Shown here piece by piece: positions 43,258 through 54,703 of a DNA stretch of 54,703 nucleotides (its first letter is position 1; each line of letters opens with the position of its first letter). This DNA comes from an uncultured Clostridia bacterium. GTDB lineage: Bacteria; Bacillota; Clostridia; Christensenellales; Borkfalkiaceae. The notes under the pieces are model-generated. The model ran no database searches. It had not been told where the DNA came from and worked only from the letters and a program-made list of their open reading frames with translations. Where the stretch lies: NCBI GenBank assembly GCA_944354265.1, contig CALVPX010000007.1:1-54703 (forward strand), in the 5' to 3' direction. Both the position numbers and the translations under genes were made by a program.

Positions 43258-44952
43258 TTACACCCGGCCGACCAATTTGTTATACACCTCTTCGCCGATA
43301 TAATAATGTTGCAAGGCGTGTTTTACCGCATCGTTAAACAACATTTCCCCATCCAAGACAGAATATCCTCGAACACGATTATTATACACAAACAAAATCT
43401 TATCCGCTTGCAGATATATACTATCCAAGCTGTTATTAATCAGATCGCGCTGTGAGGGGTTTTGTAATTCATTTACAAAAATCCATTGCCCTTCTGCAAG
43501 GCGAAAAATAAATATGGACATTTTATAATAGTTCGTTACTACCAAATAATCGCCTGCAGGGGCAAAAACCATGGTATTTATATATTCAGAGAAATTAAAA
43601 CTAAAATGAGCCGATTTCTCCTTGTTGTATATCTGCAGATGTCCGCCTTCGACACTCGCACACCACGCTCCGTTTGCCGATGCTGTTGTTTTTTCTTTTG
43701 GCTTAGCCCTGCGGTTGACAACAGGCTCATACGTGCCAGATTTGAGTGTTGTCCTTATTTCGTCCGTACGGAACACAAAGACATTGTCATTTGCAATGCG
43801 TAATTGCTTTATTACCTCCGCCATATTTTGAAGATCAGCATTCCCATAGCAGCCAAAATACCATTTGACGCTATCTAAATCAGACACTCGCTTTGCTATC
43901 TCCGCAAAGTATGGCAAATCCGCTTTGGACATCGAATGCCCAATAACTATAATCTCTCTTATCGCATTTAAACTACTGAAAAAATTTTCGTGCTCTTTAA
44001 TTATTTTGTCGCAATGCTTAGTCAATGCATCATCATATTCAGATATTCTTGGGGTAACCATTTCTTTTGCCGCGACGAACAGCTCTCGTCTGTGCGCATT
44101 TTTTCTATATTTTGGCCCTCCGGAAACATTGTATAAATCCACATCGGCGTCATAGCTATGACCTATAATCAATTTTCCGTGCTTATTCTTTCTGCATCCG
44201 TGAATATAACAGATATTGCTACTCTGTACATTATACAATTGCTCAACGAATTCCGTATAATTAAAGCACAGAACCTTGCCGTCAACAAACATATTCTTTA
44301 GCGGTCGATCATCTGTACCTATTTTTAATGTATCAACCCACTTTGCAAGTTTTTTCGGCAATTGCTCGACCACATCATTCATTGGCCATGTTGCCAAGTC
44401 AAGAGCCCTATAGAACTCGGCGCCACCGCCGTCCTCACAGTAAGCCTCCATTGTGTCTAAGTGCGTACCCAGCATTTCAGCGCTACACATGAGGTCGACA
44501 TCAAACTGTGCAAGAGAATTTTCAAAATCAGACCATATATCCTTTGACTTAAGAAAGGATTCCAATGTTTCTCGCAACTTATTACTTTTTCCCATGGAGT
44601 CCCTGAAATTGTAGTAGCTCGACCTGACATTGTGCATCAGATCAAAGCCATTGCCGATAATATACAGCACGTCGTTACCGGCGGGACATATCTTGTCATA
44701 CGGGATGACATTGTAATTTTCAAGCTGTGTCAGAAAATTTATATACTCTTGTTTTCTCCGCTCGCTTTTAATTACCTCTTCCTTTTTTGCTCTTTCTTCT
44801 CTCTGATTTTCAACGGCCTTATGTATACAGTCGGGGCACATCCCCCAATATTTTTTATTCTTATATAAATCATATGACGCAAACACAACTTGCTCGCCAC
44901 ATAAAATGCACGGCTCACACTTCGCCTTAAATCCATTTTCATTAAGAGCCAT
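43258..44952 (-). CDS. AbiH-family protein with N-terminal zinc ribbon and C-terminal propeller-like domain
   Basis: 564 residues. A zinc ribbon (C15-x2-C18 and C39-x2-C42) is followed by a charged helix (45-72). The AbiH domain (about 94-385) starts with IIGNGFDLMHN, the diagnostic motif of the phage abortive-infection AbiH family, and later contains VLCFNYTEF, YIHGC and IVIGHSMSKADL. The C-terminal about 170 residues (GAWCASVEGGHLQIYN, YLVVTNYYKMSIFIF, SIYLQADKILFVYNN) look like WD40/YVTN blades, too few for a complete propeller. AbiH proteins abort phage infection by an unknown mechanism. Upstream partner of the HD-domain gene. Confidence 0.85.
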   Translation of the reverse strand: MALNENGFKAKCEPCILCGEQVVFASYDLYKNKKYWGMCPDCIHKAVENQREERAKKEEVIKSERRKQEYINFLTQLENYNVIPYDKICPAGNDVLYIIGNGFDLMHNVRSSYYNFRDSMGKSNKLRETLESFLKSKDIWSDFENSLAQFDVDLMCSAEMLGTHLDTMEAYCEDGGGAEFYRALDLATWPMNDVVEQLPKKLAKWVDTLKIGTDDRPLKNMFVDGKVLCFNYTEFVEQLYNVQSSNICYIHGCRKNKHGKLIIGHSYDADVDLYNVSGGPKYRKNAHRRELFVAAKEMVTPRISEYDDALTKHCDKIIKEHENFFSSLNAIREIIVIGHSMSKADLPYFAEIAKRVSDLDSVKWYFGCYGNADLQNMAEVIKQLRIANDNVFVFRTDEIRTTLKSGTYEPVVNRRAKPKEKTTASANGAWCASVEGGHLQIYNKEKSAHFSFNFSEYINTMVFAPAGDYLVVTNYYKMSIFIFRLAEGQWIFVNELQNPSQRDLINNSLDSIYLQADKILFVYNNRVRGYSVLDGEMLFNDAVKHALQHYYIGEEVYNKLVGRV

Positions 44953-44985
44953 ATCCCAACCCCTCCATGTCGCTGAGTAATTTAT

Positions 44986-45014
44986 ATTATATCACATAAC
45001 ACAGTTAAACACAA
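44986..45014 (-). promoter_or_regulatory. Promoter of the AbiH-HD operon
   Basis: Minus-strand TTGTGT, 17 nt, TATAAT, about 35 nt before the AbiH start codon. Confidence 0.55.
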
Positions 45015-45189
45015 CACCTCGGAATATTGAATTTGACAGATTATGACGAATGAGCCATTATGTTTTTTATACAAAGAGGCAGGTTGTCATTAACAACCCA
45101 CATTTATTCGTAATATTTTATGTTATATAATTCATTTCACTTATTTAATCTCTTTTTTAACGAATTAATTAAATTAAATACGCGCCGTA

Positions 45190-46392
45190 TTGGAAGCGAG
45201 TTTGAAAGCGAGCAAATACACTTTTGGCTACTACCCTTACAGCTATCTTGTCGGCAACGACGAAAACCGCACGGCAACCATAGACGAGCCTGCGGCGGAG
45301 GTCGTACGGAAAATTTATCAAATGCGAATCGAGGGGCTGTCGCCCTATCAGATTGCAAGGCGGTTATCCGACGAAGGCATACCCAACCCCACTCTGTACC
45401 GCACTAAAAAGGACGGAGGAAAAATCAACAGGCAATGTCCGCCTTGGTGGAGCCATAAAACGGTGAGAGACATTTTATCAGACACCACCTACAAGGGCTG
45501 TACGGTACAGCACAGGCGCTCTACCATTTCCTACAAGAACCACAATACCTATTGGCGACCGCAGGAAGAATGGATAGTAAAGCAAAACGCCCACGAACCT
45601 TTCGTGAGCGAGGAAATCTGGGAGAAGGCACGGGAAGTTGCCCGCTCGGTATCGCGGGCAAAGAGGACAAAGAGCGGCATAAACTTTCCGCTGTCCGGCT
45701 TTATCTATTGCGCCGATTGCGGACACAAGATGAAGATAGTTCATTCCAAGAAAAAGCTGAAAGACGGCAGGGAATACGATTGCGAGTGCTATATCTGCCG
45801 CACCTATGCAAATCTCGGCAAGAACTACTGCACCATCCACGCCATTCAGCGAACGGACATCGAAGCACTTGTGTTGGCGGACATCCGCTCCAAGTTCGAT
45901 TTCATTCTAGAGGACGAAGATGTGGCGAGGGAAGAATTTTTGAAAGGGAAGTCCAAACGCTCCGCCTCATCGCGGGCTGCCGATAAAAGACAGCTAAAAG
46001 CCAAGCACAAGCGCGTGGAAGAATTGGACGTACTAATTCGAAGCGCCTTCGAGGACAAAGTCTTAAAGAAGATGCCCGAAAACTTGTGCAACTCACTCTG
46101 CGAAAGCTATCAGGTGGAACAGCAGACGCTGAAAGCCGAGATAGCTGCATTGGAGAAAAAATTGCAGGAAGAGAGCAAGGATGAAGCCGAAGTCGAGGAA
46201 TATATCAGGCGAATAAAGCTGTATGGCAGTTGCCCCGAACTGACGAGGGAAATGTGCCTGCAACTGATTGAATTTATTACAATCGACGCAAAGACGGAAC
46301 GAAACAACCGCTGGCACTCCCATGCACCGAGAAACATTCATATCTATTACAAACTGATAGATAAGGAACGCGCAAAACCTAATTATAACTAA
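45190..46392 (+). pseudogene. Truncated large serine recombinase (catalytic domain missing)
   Basis: 400 residues from a TTG at 45190. It begins inside the recombinase domain (FGYYPYSYLVG, then EVVRKIYQMRIEGLSPYQIARRL), continues with the zinc ribbon (CADCGHKM ... C.C.CR.Y.N.GK..C) and a coiled-coil tail. The N-terminal resolvase domain with the nucleophilic Ser (about 150-180 residues) is absent, and stop codons close the frame directly upstream at 45166-45177. No ribosome-binding site is seen. It cannot catalyse recombination and is a relic from an element. Confidence 0.85.
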
Positions 46393-46410
46393 ATTTGCAT
46401 TCCATTTTGA

Positions 46411-46572
46411 GCGCGTTATAAAGAATGCGGGTGCAACCCCGAAGTTGTTATGAAATGGGTAGGGCATGAATACGACGAGGATGTGAAATCGAGCAAAGTT
46501 GACAGAGGGTACACAGACTATTCACAGGAATATGTGTTGAAAGAAATTAACAAAATTGACTATATTCTGTGA
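46411..46572 (+). pseudogene. Tyrosine integrase C-terminal remnant
   Basis: Between stop codons at 46408-46410 and 46570-46572 the frame reads ARYKECGCNPEVVMKWVGHE, then continues to a tail with DRGYTDYSQEYVLKEINKIDY. This is the last part of a phage-type tyrosine recombinase: the G-x-x-x-x-VV-x-K-W-x-GH motif with catalytic His, and a downstream Tyr. The position 120 bp from attR is where the integrase gene of a tRNA-targeting element normally ends. No upstream part is present; the serine recombinase relic abuts it. Confidence 0.75.
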
Positions 46573-46628
46573 AATATATACAAATTCACAAAATAACACC
46601 GATTTTACGTTAATTACAACAAAAACCC

Positions 46629-46647
46629 CTTCCCAATTCCTTCCCAA
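46629..46647. other. Candidate integrase arm-type sites, right end
   Basis: CTTCCCAA at 46629-46636 and again at 46640-46647, 11 bp apart, 50 bp inside attR. The same word is paired near the left end (27275-27292) and at 42008-42025. Confidence 0.4.
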
Positions 46648-46653
46648 AGCAAC

Positions 46654-46684
46654 AAAAAAGGCAGAAATTTTGTGAATTTCTGCC
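46654..46684 (-). terminator. Terminator of tRNA-Leu
   Basis: Stem GGCAGAAATT / AATTTCTGCC with a 5-nt loop; on the minus strand followed by TTTTTT. It lies 10 nt after the CCA end. Confidence 0.8.
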
Positions 46685-46693
46685 AAAATTGGG

Positions 46694-46746
46694 TGGTGCG
46701 GATAACAGGATTTGAACCTGCACGAAATAAATCACAGGATTCTAAG
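46694..46746 (-). repeat. attR: 53-nt direct repeat inside tRNA-Leu
   Basis: Identical to 27086-27138. It begins at the CCA end and stops in the anticodon loop, so the crossover site probably lies in the anticodon arm. Confidence 0.9.
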
Positions 46747-46778
46747 TCCTGCGCGTCTGCCAATTTCGCCATATCCGC
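46694..46778 (-). tRNA. tRNA-Leu (anticodon UAG), CCA encoded
   Basis: 85 nt with acceptor arm GCGGATA/TATCCGC, D arm GGCGAAATTGGCAGACGC, anticodon arm CAGGACTTAGAATCCTG with anticodon TAG, long variable arm TGATTTATTTCGT as in Leu tRNAs, T arm GCAGGTTCAAATCCTGT, discriminator A and encoded CCA. It reads CUA/CUN leucine codons. It is the integration target of the island, which lies on its 3' side and left the gene intact. Confidence 0.95.
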
Positions 46779-46800
46779 ATATTAAATTTGTATCCTCAGC

Positions 46801-46842
46801 CTCGCGCAAAACCGTGGCTTTTGCGCGAAAGAGGAGGAGCAA
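46801..46842. repeat. Dispersed hairpin repeat (CGCGCAAAA...TTTTGCGCG)
   Basis: CTCGCGCAAAA ... TTTTGCGCGAAAGAGGAGGAGCAA. A close copy is at 47943-47982 and a 5' part at 46951-46961. The arms can form a hairpin. Confidence 0.6.
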
Positions 46843-46904
46843 TCCTTAAAAGCGGCAAGCCTTGCCTTGGCAGGCTTGATGCAAAAGGGGATTTGCTCCG
46901 ACGA

Positions 46905-46961
46905 GTCTGCCAATTCCAACATATCCGCATATAAAATTTATATCCTTAGCCTCGCGCAAAA
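46905..46961 (-). pseudogene. Duplicated 5' half of tRNA-Leu with its upstream flank
   Basis: 57 nt with 51 matches to 46755-46811, covering the first part of the tRNA-Leu gene and its leader. The rest of the tRNA is missing. On the minus strand it lies upstream of the intact gene, between it and a possible promoter (TTGACT, 17 nt, TAAAAT near 46972-47002). It looks like a left-over of an earlier tRNA copy or integration event. Confidence 0.65.
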
Positions 46962-47051
46962 ATGTAGCGCACTTATTTTATTATAAACAGACATTAAAGT
47001 CAATTATTTGCATTGAGAGTGACTGAACGGTGTTTAATTTTTATTTCTCCT

Positions 47052-47232
47052 TGTCATCTTGAGCGTAGGGCGCAAGCTCGTAGTCGGGCTAGGAGGCGAA
47101 GCCGACGACGCTCTACCGAGGGGACCCCTTCAGGGGTTTCGGTAGTAGGATCTTGTCTGATATGAAACCGGACAAGATACATTCGACTGCGTTCGTCGCA
47201 TTTTGCTCCTCACTCCGCTCAGTATGACATAG
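47052..47232. repeat. Dispersed intergenic repeat, second copy
   Basis: Shares gatacattcgact, cgctcagtatgaca and gtcat-ttgagcg blocks with 450-705. It contains an inner inverted repeat GGGGACCCCTTCAGGGGTTTC. No gene in 46962-47270. Confidence 0.6.
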
Positions 47233-47270
47233 AGGAGCTATTTATTTAGAATACACACCTTTTGAGAACT

Positions 47271-47795
47271 CTAATTAGTATTTGCCTTGTTCCTATTTGA
47301 CTTTACAGCGTAGATTATGAGCTCGGCCGCCGCGAAGATGATGACGGCGAGGGCTATGCCTATGCAGTCGATGCCGATGTCGCGCAGGGTTGCAGAGCGG
47401 CCGGGAATGAAATATTGGTGGAATTCGTCCGTGCAGGCGTAAAAGAGACTGAAGCCGAAGGCGCACAGCGCCGAAAAGAGCACGCGCGACGGCCGCAGGC
47501 TGACCTTTATGCCCCACAGCGACGCCGATAGCGCATATGCCGAGCCGCCGAGGCACATATACAGAAAGATATGCGCAAGGTTGCGGATTTTTAGCCCGGC
47601 GAAGATGACCACGTCTGAAGCGGTCTGCCCGGGAGGGATATCTATGCCGAGCACTCCTAGCACCCACGCGCCGAAGCCGTTGCTTGCGCCCGACGACAGA
47701 TTGCCGTTCTGCGAGGAGAATATGAAAATTGTAATCATGACCGCGACTGTGAGAGCGGCCGAAACTGCGATTTTGACTTTACGGTTGGCGGACAT
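47271..47795 (-). CDS. VanZ-like membrane protein
   Basis: 174 residues with four or five membrane helices. Family features: FIFSSQNG with following Ser residues, RNLAHIFLYMCLG, and YACTDEFHQYFIPGRSATLRD. VanZ-like proteins are small inner-membrane proteins linked to glycopeptide tolerance or envelope stress, mechanism unclear. Monocistronic, between repeats; no strong ribosome-binding site upstream of the ATG. Confidence 0.88.
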   Translation of the reverse strand: MSANRKVKIAVSAALTVAVMITIFIFSSQNGNLSSGASNGFGAWVLGVLGIDIPPGQTASDVVIFAGLKIRNLAHIFLYMCLGGSAYALSASLWGIKVSLRPSRVLFSALCAFGFSLFYACTDEFHQYFIPGRSATLRDIGIDCIGIALAVIIFAAAELIIYAVKSNRNKANTN

Positions 47796-47939
47796 AGCAA
47801 TATTAATAAGTATATGCCAAAGGCGTAAATTTTGTGCAATTATGACGCCCCTTTTGTCATTGACGCGATTGCGCTTTCAGCGAACAATCGCTATTCCGTC
47901 GCTTTGCTCCTTACGACCGAATACGCATATTAGACCTTA

Positions 47940-48215
47940 ACACTCGCGCAAAACTGTAGTATTTGCGCGAAGAGGAGGGGCAACGTAGCAAAGTTGCAAG
48001 AAATGGTTACATTTCTTGTATAAAGCGAAGTTTGCCACGACGAGGAGAAATCTCGGAGCTGCCCATTGTCCGCGCGGAAACCGCGCGAGATACGTTCGAC
48101 TGCGCTCGAAATGACAATGGCAGCGACGGACAAAAGGGGCGTATAACATGACTACGTTCCCGCAGATTTCTCCGTGCGTTCGCTGTCGCTCACTTAGTCG
48201 AAATGACAGGGAATG
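47940..48215. repeat. Dispersed repeats, third cluster
   Basis: Holds a copy of the CGCGCAAAA hairpin (47943-47982), then gatacgttcgact, ctcgaaatgaca and agtcgaaatgaca blocks shared with 450-705 and 47052-47232. No gene seen in 47796-48230. Confidence 0.6.
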
Positions 48216-48230
48216 GCAATTGTAATTTGC

Positions 48231-48566
48231 TCAGTTTTTGTTGAGGGTGGCAATGATCAGCTCGTCGCACTTGAGCATTATTTGCAGGCACTCCAAAAGC
48301 AGCTGATTGGCCTCCCTGTCCAACCCCTTCCTCTTCATGCCGTCGTTGATGATGACGGCGGCGTAGTTGAAGGACGAGAAGAGATTTTTTAAGTACTCCT
48401 CTATGCTCTTGAAGTCGTCCTTGGCGGTGACGTAAAAATTGTAGACGTCCTGCAGCTTTTTACTAGCACCGTGAAAGACGGAGAGGTTTTTGTTGTGGTA
48501 AACGTCCTCTATGTCGTCGTTGAATTTATTTATAAGGTCTATCAAGCGAATCTGTTCAAAAGTCAT
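48231..48566 (-). CDS. Small hypothetical helical protein
   Basis: 111 residues, all-helical in character (IRLIDLINKFNDDIEDVYH, LLLECLQIMLKCDELI), no signal or membrane segment. The minus-strand GGGAGGGA lies upstream of the ATG. No family recognised. It sits between a repeat cluster and the rpoC terminator and is transcribed with the same polarity as rpoC. Confidence 0.65.
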   Translation of the reverse strand: MTFEQIRLIDLINKFNDDIEDVYHNKNLSVFHGASKKLQDVYNFYVTAKDDFKSIEEYLKNLFSSFNYAAVIINDGMKRKGLDREANQLLLECLQIMLKCDELIIATLNKN

Positions 48567-48650
48567 GCCATCCCTCCCTTTGCCACTATATTATATCACA
48601 ACAAAAGGCATTTGTAAAATTCGTACACCCCCATATATGCCCCGACGAAC

Positions 48651-48688
48651 AAAAAAATTAGCCCCGCGCACCTCAAGGTGCGCGGGGC
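48651..48688 (-). terminator. Terminator of the rpoBC operon
   Basis: Perfect 13-bp GC stem GCCCCGCGCACCT / AGGTGCGCGGGGC; on the minus strand followed by TAATTTTTTT, 30 bp after the rpoC stop. Confidence 0.9.
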
Positions 48689-48718
48689 AGTTTTCAGTTA
48701 AATTTACAAGTGTATTTT

Positions 48719-52402
<3,684 letters not shown>

Positions 52403-52417
52403 TCTTTCAACCTCCCT

Positions 52418-54703
<2,286 letters not shown>

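Larger units (their letters stand above)
27086..46746. mobile_element. 19.6-kb defence island integrated in tRNA-Leu
   Basis: Bounded by identical 53-nt direct repeats (27086-27138 and 46694-46746) that match the tRNA-Leu gene from its CCA end to the anticodon loop, the classic footprint of a tyrosine-recombinase element. Cargo: RT-nitrilase, HipBA, a TIR/Nudix/ATPase/GNAT gene set, AbiH and an HD-domain gene. Recombinase genes are present only as remnants at the right end. Base composition is uneven (the RT gene is very AT-rich), so the cargo was gathered from several sources. Confidence 0.85.

Overview
This window looks like the chromosome of an uncultured, GC-moderate anaerobic Firmicute, probably a gut Clostridia. 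The evidence is the AAGGAGG ribosome-binding sites, sigma-A type TTGACA/TATAAT promoters, Cys-anchored lipoproteins with an LPAC lipobox, BspA-type leucine-rich repeats, InlB-type B-repeats, an M-box riboswitch and a Firmicute-type rpoB-rpoC pair. The species cannot be named from the sequence.

Layout. 1-305: start of a gluconate-5-dehydrogenase-like SDR. 450-914: dispersed repeat and long hairpins. 992-5090: two surface lipoproteins, the first with a one-base frameshift in its signal peptide. 5206-8484: Mg2+ uptake unit with promoter, M-box riboswitch, two terminators, two tiny ORFs and mgtA. 8569-11700: large InlB-repeat/beta-helix lipoprotein. 12316-17472: aldo/keto reductase and a marR-ABC-ABC efflux operon. 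17627-26118: polysaccharide operon (glycosyltransferase, rfbF, rfbG, flippase, rfbH, ThDP enzyme, reductase), whose gene set fits a CDP-linked 3,6-dideoxy sugar with a two-carbon branch (yersiniose type).

27086-46746 is a 19.6 kb genomic island. It is bounded by a 53-bp direct repeat that is the 3' part of the tRNA-Leu(UAG) gene (46694-46778). It carries almost only defence-like genes: a reverse transcriptase-nitrilase fusion (DRT1-like), HipBA, a six-gene set in two minus-strand units (TIR protein + Nudix hydrolase; second TIR protein + unknown helical protein + ParA/MinD-like ATPase + unknown protein with a C-terminal GNAT domain), and an AbiH protein with an HD-domain gene broken by an in-frame TGA. 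A headless serine recombinase and the last about 50 residues of a tyrosine integrase sit at its right end, so the island seems unable to move by itself. Extra tRNA-Leu fragments on both sides and a repeated element end near 41.9-42.03 kb suggest repeated integrations at this locus.

After the island come a VanZ-like membrane protein, a small hypothetical gene, and rpoC and rpoB (rpoB cut by the window end, with a long acidic C-terminal tail).

The six-gene TIR/Nudix/ATPase/GNAT set (31670-41549) is the best candidate for an undescribed system. TIR domains with a candidate catalytic Glu next to a Nudix hydrolase suggest NAD+-derived nucleotide chemistry. The ATPase and the two large unknown proteins would be sensor, scaffold or regulator. 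That functional reading is inference.
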